Shown here: positions 17,696 to 26,385 of the stretch, piece by piece
Layout of the letters: each line of letters starts with the position of its first letter
Position numbering within the stretch: the stretch's first letter is position 1
Virus record (IMG/VR): IMGVR_UViG_3300032046_000102
Span: 1 to 36,537 of that record
DNA length: 36,537 nt
Source of the DNA: a virus
Direction: 5' to 3' (one strand)
The notes under the pieces: generated by a model
What the model was told of the DNA's origin: nothing
Database searches by the model: none
Seen by the model: only the letters and a program-made list of their open reading frames with translations
Made by a program: the position numbers and the translations under genes

Positions 17696-17708
17696 TTTTT
17701 CATCCCTG
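17591..17708 (-). repeat. Module duplication, copy 1
   Basis: About 118 bases that cover the ribosome site and the first 35 codons of the 102-residue gene, nearly identical to 17989-18108. I see one substitution inside the coding part and a small length difference just before the ATG. Confidence 0.9.
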
Positions 17709-17754
17709 TTTCTATTTGTAAGCATATAAATCTATGAGTTTTTCAATTATTGAT

Positions 17755-18093
17755 TCAATCAAGTGTGCCAGCTATATTGCCTAAACTGTCTCGGTATAGA
17801 CCCGATGGAACTTCTCTATCATCTCTTACTTTACCATATCCAGAAGTTTTAGCCTTTTCTCTATTTGCGTCTCTTTTTCTTTGGGCATATATTCTACGTG
17901 CTTGGCTATTTAGGGAATTCTTATCCCAAGGTCTGTTCGGATCTAGATTAGCCTCTGCTTCAATATCTTCCTCGGAAACTTTATTAAGTGATTTATTGTT
18001 ATCTGCCAAAGCTTCTAGTTCTTCTTCCATAACTTCATAAATCAAATCTATTATTTGTTCTTTAAATTCTTTAAGAGAAATCTTGTTGTTCAT
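17755..18093 (-). CDS. Small protein with duplicated N-terminal module, C-terminus type 2
   Basis: The product has 112 residues. Its first 35 residues equal those of the 102-residue neighbour; the remainder (LNKVSEEDIEAEANLDPNRP, then a basic QARRIYAQRKRDANREKAK stretch and a REVPSGLYRDSLGNI end) is unrelated to it. The basic middle suggests nucleic-acid contact, but no known fold is visible. ATGA overlap with the 555-residue gene implies coupled translation. The N-terminal module is also loosely similar to that of the 555-residue protein (ISKQSLREHIKKTILEIM). Confidence 0.75.
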   Translation of the reverse strand: MNNKISLKEFKEQIIDLIYEVMEEELEALADNNKSLNKVSEEDIEAEANLDPNRPWDKNSLNSQARRIYAQRKRDANREKAKTSGYGKVRDDREVPSGLYRDSLGNIAGTLD

Positions 18094-18108
18094 TTTTCTT
18101 CATCCCTG
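17989..18108 (-). repeat. Module duplication, copy 2
   Basis: Second copy of the leader-plus-35-codon module, offset by 398 bases from copy 1. High identity means a recent duplication or gene conversion, because flanking sequences do not match. Confidence 0.9.
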
Positions 18109-19757
18109 GTAATTGTTGCTGATTTTATAACTCTTCTTATTCTTGGTTTAAAATCATTATGTTTATTATTAATAAACCATAATAATAAATCCGGATCTGC
18201 TGTTTCCAAATCTATTTCTAAACTTTTATTTTGTTTTTTAGATTCCCCGAGTTGGTCTTCTTTTTGAGAAGGAATTTTTTGTCTATACTCTATTTGAATT
18301 TCATCTACAATATTTTGAGCACGAACTTTTGCATTATTAAGTAATTTGATTAAATCAACTGATATGCCTTGATTGTCTGAAATATTATTTTTAAATATCG
18401 TACTAAATTTATTGGAAATGTCACTTGACATATAATCATCTAAAATAGTCTCTGCATCTAGTTCATCAGGTGTGATATCAGACTTTTTATATTTATATAC
18501 TAAAAAAGAGATTAAAGATTGTGAAAGTTTATCTAATTCTGTTGGTTTGAAAAAATCATTTTCTATTGTTTTAGATTCTTTTTTTACTTTTTTGTTCTTT
18601 TTGTTTTCTTTGTTATATGTTTTCCAAGCAATGCCATAAGCTACATTAAGAGGCATTCCTTTTTTCTTCATGCTCTGAATTAAGTCTTTATACTTTTCAC
18701 CAGGAGGAGCAAATTCTTGTAATTTTATTTCCTTGCTTTCTTTTTGCATTTTGCTAATTAATACAGAATTTGCTTGTTGAATAGCAGCATCTTTTAATTC
18801 TTCGGCAATTTCTGGATTTTCTTCAAGATAGTCTACTTCACGAGAATTAAGTTCGTCCATAATATCATCAATGAGATCTAAAACATCCCAATCTTCTGGT
18901 TTTGTACCATGAACAGCATGATGTAATATGTGGTCTTTCATTGCTGACGTAATTGAATCTTGAATTATTTCTTCGTTGGGATCATGATTTTTTTCAAAAT
19001 AATTTCCATAATGTTCATCAAAATCTGGATCTTGATCTGAAATTCCAAAACCATCATGTTTATCTTTATAAAGTCTTCTTCCAAACTCATCATGATTTTC
19101 TACTAAGGATTCATTTACTTTTTTTGCATTTAATGCAAAAGTAATTTTTTGTAAAAGTTTTTTATCCGAGGCTGCCATAATTTTATCCCCTTCTCCTTTA
19201 TCCATGAGTTCTTTTTTCTTTTTCTTTAAAAGGCTAACAGGAATTTTTTCATCTTCTGGTATTCCCAAAATCTTATGTAAAGAGCCGGGTTTTTTAACTG
19301 CACCTTGCATCCACTTATTAGATTTCTTTGATTCACTCATTGAATCTCCACCATCACTGTCACTATCACCGCCGCCCTCGCCTTCATCTTCTTTAATAAC
19401 AGATTCGTCTTGTACTTTATAAGATTGACGAGAACTTTGAGCTGAACGCTTTTGTGCAGAAAATTTATCAGTTTTTCTTTCTTCTTTTCTTTTATCAAAA
19501 ACATTATCACATTTAGAAGAAAGAGCTTTTAATTGATTGATTATTTTTTCTCTTTCATATTTTGGAATTGAATTAATGATATCCATAGTGCTTAAAACAC
19601 CATCAGGTTTTTTAAAAAAGAATTCATCTCCTACTTTACCAGCACTACAATCAGGAGGAAGGCTATTCTTATCAGAATCAGACGCTTCCAGCATTATTTC
19701 TAAAATAGTTTTTTTAATATGTTCACGCAATGATTGTTTAGAAATTTTACTATTCAT
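18090..19757 (-). CDS. Large charged protein, probable virion or head-core protein
   Basis: The product has 555 residues, highly charged. It begins KISKQSLREHIKKTILEIMLEAS, similar in position and pattern to the small neighbours' tags. Further on are SVIKEDEGEGGGDSDSDGG (about 119-137), a WMQGAVKKPGSLHKILGIPEDEKIP segment (about 149-173) and YKDLIQSMKKKGMPLNVAYGIAWKTYNK (about 367-394); the last two resemble short motifs I associate with uncharacterised phage proteins. IKE and other [L/I]-x-E sites occur in the linkers. AGAGGA precedes the ATG. It is the first gene of the run 19757 to 17061. Role unknown; an internal head protein would fit. Confidence 0.65.
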   Translation of the reverse strand: MNSKISKQSLREHIKKTILEIMLEASDSDKNSLPPDCSAGKVGDEFFFKKPDGVLSTMDIINSIPKYEREKIINQLKALSSKCDNVFDKRKEERKTDKFSAQKRSAQSSRQSYKVQDESVIKEDEGEGGGDSDSDGGDSMSESKKSNKWMQGAVKKPGSLHKILGIPEDEKIPVSLLKKKKKELMDKGEGDKIMAASDKKLLQKITFALNAKKVNESLVENHDEFGRRLYKDKHDGFGISDQDPDFDEHYGNYFEKNHDPNEEIIQDSITSAMKDHILHHAVHGTKPEDWDVLDLIDDIMDELNSREVDYLEENPEIAEELKDAAIQQANSVLISKMQKESKEIKLQEFAPPGEKYKDLIQSMKKKGMPLNVAYGIAWKTYNKENKKNKKVKKESKTIENDFFKPTELDKLSQSLISFLVYKYKKSDITPDELDAETILDDYMSSDISNKFSTIFKNNISDNQGISVDLIKLLNNAKVRAQNIVDEIQIEYRQKIPSQKEDQLGESKKQNKSLEIDLETADPDLLLWFINNKHNDFKPRIRRVIKSATITRDEEK

Positions 19758-19790
19758 GAATCCTCTTGTATTTACTATCTTAAATAGTAT

Positions 19791-21473
19791 TCAGTTATTC
19801 AATTTTAATAAGTAAATTTTGTTAGAACATCCATATATTTTATAAACACCAGCTTCTTCTGCTACTTGTTTTTCTGGTTTGCCAGGTTGTGCTCTAAATT
19901 TAAACCTATCATATCTAACAACTCCGTCTGTGTACCAGTAATTTATTTCCGTTTCTCCCACTAAATTAAATCCAGATTTCAAATAAACATTTCCAGTTCC
20001 AAATCTTAAGTCACAATAACTCAACATATTATCAAAGTTATTTTCTTTGGCCCACTTAATGGCTTGTTTCAGTAATTTACTAAATCCCCCTTGTACATTC
20101 GTAAATGCTTTTGATGAGAATCTAGCTATTTCAACACAATTTTTGTAGTGTGAATGAAATGGCTTTCTTAAAGATAAGGCACATTGAATTTCATTTGTAT
20201 TTGGGTCAACTAATGAAAATACTTTTAAACAAGGAGTATATCCTGAAATATGCGTTGTTTCAAAGAAGTCTTTATAAGATGAATTTTTCATGCTATCAAT
20301 TAGTTTTAATTTTCTAGCACCAACAACATTGGCTTTTCCTAATCTGCTTGCCAACATAGACTTTAATAAATCTTCTTTATTTTGCCACTCATCAGAAAAA
20401 ATATGGAATAATTGAACGTTTTTTTCTTTACAGTTTGTTGTTTTTTCTTTGTGGTAATTTTTATTAAAATCTTCTTGTCCCTTGTTCATGTGCCAATATA
20501 ATCCATTATATTCTATAGCAAAGTTTTTTTCTTCAATAACAACATCTATTTCTTTTGGAGATATTATTTTTCTATCATTTCTCACTATATTGAATCCCAA
20601 AGATTGAACATAGTCTCCTATATCAACCTCTGCTCTAGAGGTTGTAAACGGATAACAATAACCACACATAGAACCTCGCTCTATAGCAACCAAAGTTTTC
20701 ATCCATTTTTTACTACATATATTGCATACGCATTCTATTTTTTGATTCTGTCTTGAATGATATTTGTTATGATCAAAATTAAAAGAAAAATCCTTGGCTC
20801 TTTTTAATAATCTTAATTCTATTTGTTCTTTGGTTAATAGTCTTTGTTTAGACAATAAAGCAACAGTTTCTTCTGAATGTGTTTTTCCATAAAAATGATT
20901 TCTTTCTCCGCTTGCCTCCAAAGATTGTTTAAGAATTCTAGGATCATCTAATTTTGTTTTTCCTTTATTCCAGGCTTCACTTATTCCACCAAGTTTACCT
21001 CCTACTTTCATAGCTTCTTTTGCATGTTCTTTACAAAATTCTTTAAAAGAAAACGAAGTATATCTTGTTATATTATTACATTCATCAAACTTACAAATTG
21101 GTCTTGTGTTTTCATATAAACCCAAAACAGTATAATCTTCCGAAGTCATTTTGTGATCAAATTGAATATGTGAAGAAAGTCCTTTAGACGTAAAATAAAT
21201 TTGATTACACAAAAAACACTTGTTGTTTTTTGCATTATTTAACTCTTCTAAGAATAAAGCAGCATTTTCTTTAAACCAATCTTTTTTAAAAAAAAGATAA
21301 TTGTTTCTGTAAGAAAATTGAAATTTCTCATTTTCTTCTGTAGCTTTTAATATTGTTTTGATTCCTTCGTTTTCATTGGCTTGTTCAATTGAATTGAATT
21401 CGTTTTCAATAAACAAACTTATTTTTTTATCATAGTTTAATTTAATTTTTAGTATCTTTATTGCTTTATTCAT
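19791..21473 (-). CDS. Vsr-like (EDxHD-type) homing endonuclease
   Basis: The product has 560 residues. It carries a C2H2-like finger (CFLC...SHIQFDH, 86-107), a NUMOD3-type DNA-binding stretch (NHFYGKTHSEETVALLSKQR, 192-211), a zinc ribbon (CNIC...CGYC, 250-273), and a Vsr-like nuclease core: SRAEVDIGDYVQSLGF (279-294), EIDVVIEEKNFAIEYNGLYWH (308-328), YHKEKTTNC and LFHIFSDEW (355-363). The last 150 residues look GNAT-like (EIARFSS, QGGFSKLLKQAIKWAKEN, VYLKSGF). Free-standing enzymes of this class cut cognate sites in related phages to spread. It sits immediately downstream of the capsid gene and its terminator. A TATAAT-like box lies just before the ATG. Confidence 0.85.
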   Translation of the reverse strand: MNKAIKILKIKLNYDKKISLFIENEFNSIEQANENEGIKTILKATEENEKFQFSYRNNYLFFKKDWFKENAALFLEELNNAKNNKCFLCNQIYFTSKGLSSHIQFDHKMTSEDYTVLGLYENTRPICKFDECNNITRYTSFSFKEFCKEHAKEAMKVGGKLGGISEAWNKGKTKLDDPRILKQSLEASGERNHFYGKTHSEETVALLSKQRLLTKEQIELRLLKRAKDFSFNFDHNKYHSRQNQKIECVCNICSKKWMKTLVAIERGSMCGYCYPFTTSRAEVDIGDYVQSLGFNIVRNDRKIISPKEIDVVIEEKNFAIEYNGLYWHMNKGQEDFNKNYHKEKTTNCKEKNVQLFHIFSDEWQNKEDLLKSMLASRLGKANVVGARKLKLIDSMKNSSYKDFFETTHISGYTPCLKVFSLVDPNTNEIQCALSLRKPFHSHYKNCVEIARFSSKAFTNVQGGFSKLLKQAIKWAKENNFDNMLSYCDLRFGTGNVYLKSGFNLVGETEINYWYTDGVVRYDRFKFRAQPGKPEKQVAEEAGVYKIYGCSNKIYLLKLNN

Positions 21474-21538
21474 ATTAACATATTATATCAAAAAAATGTT
21501 CTTTAAACCAAGTTCCATACCCAGTCAAGACACCTTCT

Positions 21539-21546
21539 TAAGTATT
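21539..21546 (-). promoter_or_regulatory. AATACTTA element after the capsid terminator
   Basis: Minus-strand TAAATAATACTTAA, same core and flanks as the copy before the capsid gene. Lies 66 bases before the endonuclease ATG and downstream of the capsid terminator, where a new transcript would start. Confidence 0.3.
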
Positions 21547-21579
21547 ATTTAACAAAATAAATTAATTATTATAGTTTAA

Positions 21580-21628
21580 TTAAAAAAAAGAAAAAATAAA
21601 GGAGAGCTGGCATTCCCGGCTCTCCTTT
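21580..21628 (-). terminator. Strong rho-independent terminator after capsid gene
   Basis: Stem of 13 pairs with one G-U (21598-21610 with 21616-21628; core AAAGGAGAGC / GCTCTCCTTT), five-base loop, then a long T-rich run on the minus strand. It begins 31 bases after the capsid stop codon. The rest of the 185-base gap 21474-21658 shows only AT-rich sequence and the putative AATACTTA element. Confidence 0.92.
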
Positions 21629-21658
21629 ACAATCTATCTATTTTTAAGGCAGTTTCTA

Positions 21659-23566
21659 TCAGATGGTGTTCATATCCATGATAGTAATTGTTGCGTAATA
21701 ATCTGCACGAACCATCTTTTTGCCATAACGGGTCATTATTCCCTTCCTAGGGACGAAATCCTCTTGACTGTAAATAACAGGTGTTAGGATAAGTGGAACG
21801 TATGGTGCATACACATAACCAGTTTCAAGGAATGTATTACCCTTAAGACCGACTAGGATCTTGTTTTCTGGGAAATATGGATCTTTGTATACTGTGTATC
21901 TGTTGTTCAAGGTACCAACTGATTCTGCGCCAATTGCCATTGTGTTTGAAACTTGGCCATCGCCATCAATCTTAAATTGAGCCTTGTATGTTGTTAAGTG
22001 TTCAAGAATTGTACAAACTGCTGGTGAAGTTACGACAAAGTTACCTGAACCACGAAGGGTTTTCTTGTAGATGGTGTTGGCAGCATCTGTAATTGTTTCA
22101 AGTAATGTTTGATACCATTCTTGAATGTTCACATACGCTGTTGGACCAGGAGAAAGAACGTTTGAGTGTTGTGATTCTGAACCAGTGTACTTGTTAACCA
22201 TTTTACCAGGAGCGCGCGACCAGTAAAGGTTTGCAGCGGTAGCTTGGGTAAGAAGATCATTAAGAATTTCTCTATCGATTTCAAGAGTAATCATTTCTGA
22301 TAAGATATTTGTTAATTCAACTTCGATGTCGATGTTGAAATAAGCAGTCATATCTTGTGCCATTTCTGGCGACCAACGAGCACGTAGTTTACGAGTTGTT
22401 GCTGTTACTGCAACTGATTCAATTTTGATATCAACTTCGGCCATTCTTGGAGAAGCATCGAAATTGAAATCAGTTTCGAAGCTTGGAATAGTAAGAGTTG
22501 AACCATCGCTGTTGACCGAGAGTGCATCAGAAATAGCTGCTGAAGCTGTTACTCTGGTTGATGCCGAACCTACAGGAGCAGGAACTGTACCACCATTTGC
22601 AATTTTAATAACAAACTGAACGTGGGTTCCGCCTAGTGGATCTGGAGCAAAGATGCCTGTGGCCGAATTGAAACTACCGCGTTTATTATATTTACGTAGA
22701 TTCAAAACCCCAGTACCTTGTTGATATCCAGTTCCCCATTCTAGGGCACTTCCGATTCCGTTACCAAAACCAGTTAGAGCAATTTGTTCAACTGAGTTGA
22801 GATCTGCTCCACCAATATTGGCTGTGAATTCCGAAGCCGAAACGTGAACGAAACAATAATCAAGTACATTTAAACTTAGATCAGTTTGAACAGCCGAGTC
22901 GAAACCAGCGAAACGAGCATTGTATCCTGTGAAGGATGTTGCTGTATCGACTGTTGCACCAGCAGTCCAGATTGAACCTGATGCCCAATAACCGACTGCA
23001 TCAGCAGTTGAGTTAAGTGCAAGAGATTGTTTGTGGACTTTCGAGAATCCTGTTCCTACCAAGTCATATTGACCACCAGTGGCAAACGAACCACTGCGAA
23101 CAGCGGCACCAGCTGGATTGTTATAAACTGATTGACCTCTGGTGTAGGTTTCGTTAGCCGATGCAGCTGAGAGATTAACTCCAGCATCACCACCAACGTT
23201 TGAACCATAGGTGTAATCAAGATAAAACAAAAGTCCGTTTGGAAGTGACATTGGTTGTACTGAGACGATATCGTTGGCGATTAGACCAGCGAAAACTCTA
23301 CGTACAATTGGAAACGCCACGTTGGTAAATCCAGCGACTTGACCCGAGCTAACTAATCCTGCACCACCAGTTGAAAGAGAATTTGACTCTTTGATTAGTT
23401 CTCCGCATTGGTTTTCAAGAAGACGAGCCATGTTATCTTTAGTCTGGCCGCGAAGACCTTCCAAAAGACCTGTTTTTTCCCATCTATTTGAGATACGAGG
23501 CATATCTGAACCAAGCGATTTAGTTTTCGCCTCTAACATTAATTGTGTAATTGAAACTTTTGACAT
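21659..23566 (-). CDS. gp23: Major capsid protein (gp23-like)
   Basis: The product has 635 residues, against 521 for T4 gp23. Family landmarks are an N-terminal propeptide with NRWEKTGLLEGL (27-38), then VAFPIVRRVFAGLIANDIVSVQPMS, LLFYLDYTYG, the RARWSPEMAQDM segment, ELTNILSEMITLEIDREIL, and a C-terminus with PYVPLILTPVIYSQEDFVPRKGIMTRYGKKMV. Residues 57-60 read LIKE followed by SNSLSTGG. T4 gp23 is cut after Glu65 at an [L/I]-x-E site, so cleavage after Glu60 is a reasonable prediction. It follows the scaffold-like gene, has AAGGAA ribosome sites, and ends at a strong terminator. Confidence 0.95.
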   Translation of the reverse strand: MSKVSITQLMLEAKTKSLGSDMPRISNRWEKTGLLEGLRGQTKDNMARLLENQCGELIKESNSLSTGGAGLVSSGQVAGFTNVAFPIVRRVFAGLIANDIVSVQPMSLPNGLLFYLDYTYGSNVGGDAGVNLSAASANETYTRGQSVYNNPAGAAVRSGSFATGGQYDLVGTGFSKVHKQSLALNSTADAVGYWASGSIWTAGATVDTATSFTGYNARFAGFDSAVQTDLSLNVLDYCFVHVSASEFTANIGGADLNSVEQIALTGFGNGIGSALEWGTGYQQGTGVLNLRKYNKRGSFNSATGIFAPDPLGGTHVQFVIKIANGGTVPAPVGSASTRVTASAAISDALSVNSDGSTLTIPSFETDFNFDASPRMAEVDIKIESVAVTATTRKLRARWSPEMAQDMTAYFNIDIEVELTNILSEMITLEIDREILNDLLTQATAANLYWSRAPGKMVNKYTGSESQHSNVLSPGPTAYVNIQEWYQTLLETITDAANTIYKKTLRGSGNFVVTSPAVCTILEHLTTYKAQFKIDGDGQVSNTMAIGAESVGTLNNRYTVYKDPYFPENKILVGLKGNTFLETGYVYAPYVPLILTPVIYSQEDFVPRKGIMTRYGKKMVRADYYATITIMDMNTI

Positions 23567-23592
23567 TTTTTTATTTCCTTTATTCCTTTATT

Positions 23593-23600
23593 TAAGTATT
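23593..23600 (-). promoter_or_regulatory. AATACTTA element upstream of capsid gene
   Basis: Minus-strand TAAATAATACTTAA, 27 bases before the capsid ATG and overlapping the stop codon of the scaffold-like gene. A dedicated promoter here would allow extra capsid expression. Confidence 0.35.
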
Positions 23601-25836
23601 ATTTAGTTTTCTTAATTCCAGCTAGCGTTGCCCATCTACTTACATCTACTGTGTTTTCACGTTCGACCGATTCTTTAATCATCGAAGAACTACCAGAAGA
23701 AACTGATCTAGCTGACGATCCTGTTTCTTTTCTTGTAGTAGCCGATTCATCAAGTACAGATTTTATTTTACTGTAGGTCTCTTTGGCTTCTGTAAGTGTT
23801 GATGCCCTATCAAGGTACTCGGCAATTTTCTGCTTCTGTTTTCTCGAAAGGTCTTCTCTCATAGAGAATTTATTTAAATAAAGAGCTTTGGCTGTCAAAA
23901 GTTGATTTTCAACAAGTTGTGCCTCAAGAACTCTTATAGCTTTTTGAGCATTTTCTTTCAAAGCCTTGGTCATTTTGTTTTTTCTAGAAACAGACTCCCA
24001 AGCCTTTTCTTTAACGGACTCATCATCCATCAAAATTTTATTTTTGTCATCGTCTTCATCAGAATCTTCATCTTCTGAATCTTCGTCCGAATCTTCTTCT
24101 TCATCTGAATCTTCGTCGTCAACGATTTCAAGTGTATCATCTTCGTCTGAGTCTTCGTCATCAGTGATTTCAAGTGTGTCGTCATCATCTGAATCTTCGT
24201 CGTCTTCTTCGGATGCCATATCAGCAACATTGATATCAACTTCACCATCATCTTCAGCATCAGCTAAAAGTTTTTCAAGTGTTGCAATATCGATTTTAAA
24301 TGTTAATTCTACTTCGCCATCATCAGAAACGTCTACGTCTCCTACTTCAAGCGAATCATCATCTCCCATTAAACTTACATCGTCATCCATCATGTCACAT
24401 TCTTTTACCATTGGTTTTTTAGCTTTTGGGTTATTTGCGTCAACAGTTTTATGTGCTTCGGAAGCTTTTTTCTTTGGTGCGCCTTTTTCAAGGCCAGTAT
24501 CTTCTTCGTCTGCTTTTGTGTTATCCAGTGAAGCATTTTCACGAAGAGCTTTTACTTTACGAAGGATAGATTCTCTTTTAAGTTTACGAACAGCTTCTTG
24601 TAGTTCTGTGTCGTTAATTTCAAGAATTGAATTATCTCCTTCTTCATCAGCGAGGGCATTAGGGTTGTGAACATCTGGTGATGCTGTTTGAGCACCAGAA
24701 GCTTTTTTACCATCTCCAAAAGCTGAAGACGCTGGAGCATTTTCAAGAATTGAATTATCTCCTTCTTCATCAGCAAGTGCATCTGGGTTATGAACGTCTT
24801 TTGATTCTGTCTCAGCGCCAGAAGCTTTTTTACCATCTCCAAAAGCTGAAGACGCTGGCGCGTTTTCGCCTAAAAGATCTTCCTTCATGGTTTGATATTT
24901 TGTTTTACCTGCTGGGGTTGTTTCTTCTTCAAAAAGTTTTGCTGCGAATTCTTCTAGTCTTTTAGACATTGTATCTCCTTCTATTACCTCATAAATATTA
25001 GCTGTTTCGGCTTCTTCCAATTTTTGGAACAAAAAATTTAATTTATTTTCAACTAATCTTGCTTGTTTTGGATTTAAAATGCAGTTTTCCTCTAATAAAT
25101 CTAATTTTTCACATAGATTAAATAGTTTTGACTTTATATTTTCCTTAACAATTGATGGAACAGATTTTCTAAAATATACATATCCAATCTTTTCCGCCAC
25201 TAGTCCTATTTCTTTTTTAAATAAATCAATCGCAACAGATTCTCCAATAGAAGGAGTTTGTTGAGGTATTTGAGCAGAAGCATCTGTGGGCAAAGAAGTA
25301 TCTGGTGGAAGCGCAGGATTTTCTTCTCCTGGTACCAAATCTGTCACTGGGGCCTCTGGCGTTTGTTCTAGTGGGTTTATTGGAGGAACTTGTCCCGATG
25401 TGTCAGTAGCCATTGAAATGTCGTTCAGTGGTTCGCTATTGTTTCCCATCGCAAACAATTGATCAAAACCAAGAATTAATCCATCTGGACCAGGCACGGG
25501 AAAATCCATCATATTACCGCCAGTTGGAGTTATAGGTAATGCTGAATTTGTTTCTGGGCTTACTGTTGGCACTATAGAAGGATCTGTTGAGGGAACTGGA
25601 TTTGGGCTAGTTGCCGTAGGATCAACAGGTGCAGGAACCGCTGGTTGACCACTTAATGGTTGTTCATCTTGTTCTTGAAATAGAAATTCTGCTTTATCAA
25701 CACCAGAAACTTCTTCAGCTATCATTTTTTTTATAACAGGAGAAATAGCTTCTATAACTCGATTTTTTGCATCAAGTTCAGCTACTTCTTTTAATTTTTT
25801 TGCTTCTAGTACGGCTTCTTTTAAAAGTTCAGACAT
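23599..25836 (-). CDS. Acidic prohead core/scaffold-like protein
   Basis: The product has 745 residues and lies just before the capsid gene, the position of scaffold gene 22 in T4. It starts with a helix (SELLKEAVLEAKKLKEVAEL), followed by a Pro/Thr-rich linker (60-190), a helical region (200-305), two 41-residue tandem repeats (324-405), a strongly acidic stretch (about 544-597, mostly Asp, Glu and Ser) and a C-terminal coiled-coil-like domain. IKES at 720-723 precedes the tail DVSRWATLAGIKK. Many [L/I]-x-E sites fit the known digestion of T4 core proteins by gp21. Sequence homology to gp22 is not evident; the role is inferred from position and composition. Confidence 0.7.
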   Translation of the reverse strand: MSELLKEAVLEAKKLKEVAELDAKNRVIEAISPVIKKMIAEEVSGVDKAEFLFQEQDEQPLSGQPAVPAPVDPTATSPNPVPSTDPSIVPTVSPETNSALPITPTGGNMMDFPVPGPDGLILGFDQLFAMGNNSEPLNDISMATDTSGQVPPINPLEQTPEAPVTDLVPGEENPALPPDTSLPTDASAQIPQQTPSIGESVAIDLFKKEIGLVAEKIGYVYFRKSVPSIVKENIKSKLFNLCEKLDLLEENCILNPKQARLVENKLNFLFQKLEEAETANIYEVIEGDTMSKRLEEFAAKLFEEETTPAGKTKYQTMKEDLLGENAPASSAFGDGKKASGAETESKDVHNPDALADEEGDNSILENAPASSAFGDGKKASGAQTASPDVHNPNALADEEGDNSILEINDTELQEAVRKLKRESILRKVKALRENASLDNTKADEEDTGLEKGAPKKKASEAHKTVDANNPKAKKPMVKECDMMDDDVSLMGDDDSLEVGDVDVSDDGEVELTFKIDIATLEKLLADAEDDGEVDINVADMASEEDDEDSDDDDTLEITDDEDSDEDDTLEIVDDEDSDEEEDSDEDSEDEDSDEDDDKNKILMDDESVKEKAWESVSRKNKMTKALKENAQKAIRVLEAQLVENQLLTAKALYLNKFSMREDLSRKQKQKIAEYLDRASTLTEAKETYSKIKSVLDESATTRKETGSSARSVSSGSSSMIKESVERENTVDVSRWATLAGIKKTK
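24622..24867 (-). repeat. Two tandem 123-bp repeats in scaffold-like gene
   Basis: Codes two 41-residue copies (residues 324-364 and 365-405) beginning ENAPASSAFGDGKKASGA and ending ALADEEGDNSIL, with only a few substitutions. A degenerate third copy may follow at about 433-472 (ENASLDNTKADEED...APKKKASEAHK). Confidence 0.88.
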
Positions 25837-25859
25837 TATAAACCTCGATAGTAATTACT

Positions 25860-26339
25860 TCATTCACTGGTAGATTTACCGAAAATTAAATCACCAATTT
25901 TTCTTTTCCCTATTTTTTCTGATGTTTTGTTTGGAGAAAGAAGTCCGTCTCCTAGAAAAGCACCACCACCACCTTGGCGTTTTTGTGTAATTTCTGCACC
26001 AGCAGCAGGTATATTTCGTGGATTATGTGGTTCTGTAGCAGCAACCGCTATGTTTGGAGCATAAGGAGAACCAGGCAAACCGCCACCACCTACAATAACC
26101 TCTTCAAGATTTGGTGAATCTTGATAATCACGATTTACCGTACCAAATGTGTGACCGCCATCATTTAAAACAGGTGCTTGATTCATATCTTCAAACATTA
26201 CCTCTGTTATAGCGTCCGACAAGGTTCCATCATTAACAGGAGAACCTGGATATAATATTTTAAGATCACCAGTATCACTGCTTCCCATCTTGAATGTACT
26301 AGCAGGTGGCTCGACTTTTATTTGTTTGTGTGTAGGCAT
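25860..26339 (-). CDS. Small Gly/Pro-rich protein of the head module
   Basis: The product has 159 residues, rich in Gly, Pro and Asn, with few predicted helices: PGSPVNDG, VIVGGGGLPGSPYAPN and KRQGGGGAFLGDGLLSPN. The basic C-terminus reads KIGKRKIGDLIFGK. No family is recognised. It lies between the 127-residue gene and the scaffold-like gene, in a run of head-assembly genes, so a minor head or core protein is likely. AITE at about 43-46 would fit the prohead protease rule. Confidence 0.65.
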   Translation of the reverse strand: MPTHKQIKVEPPASTFKMGSSDTGDLKILYPGSPVNDGTLSDAITEVMFEDMNQAPVLNDGGHTFGTVNRDYQDSPNLEEVIVGGGGLPGSPYAPNIAVAATEPHNPRNIPAAGAEITQKRQGGGGAFLGDGLLSPNKTSEKIGKRKIGDLIFGKSTSE

Positions 26340-26385
26340 TTTTTCTTTTGACCCTTTTCAATTAGATAAATATTAGTGTTTCTAA

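Noticed and set aside
23966-24670. Long Ser-rich plus-strand ORF of 234 codons
   Set aside because: It is the antisense shadow of the Asp/Glu-rich part of the scaffold-like gene; composition is fully explained by that.
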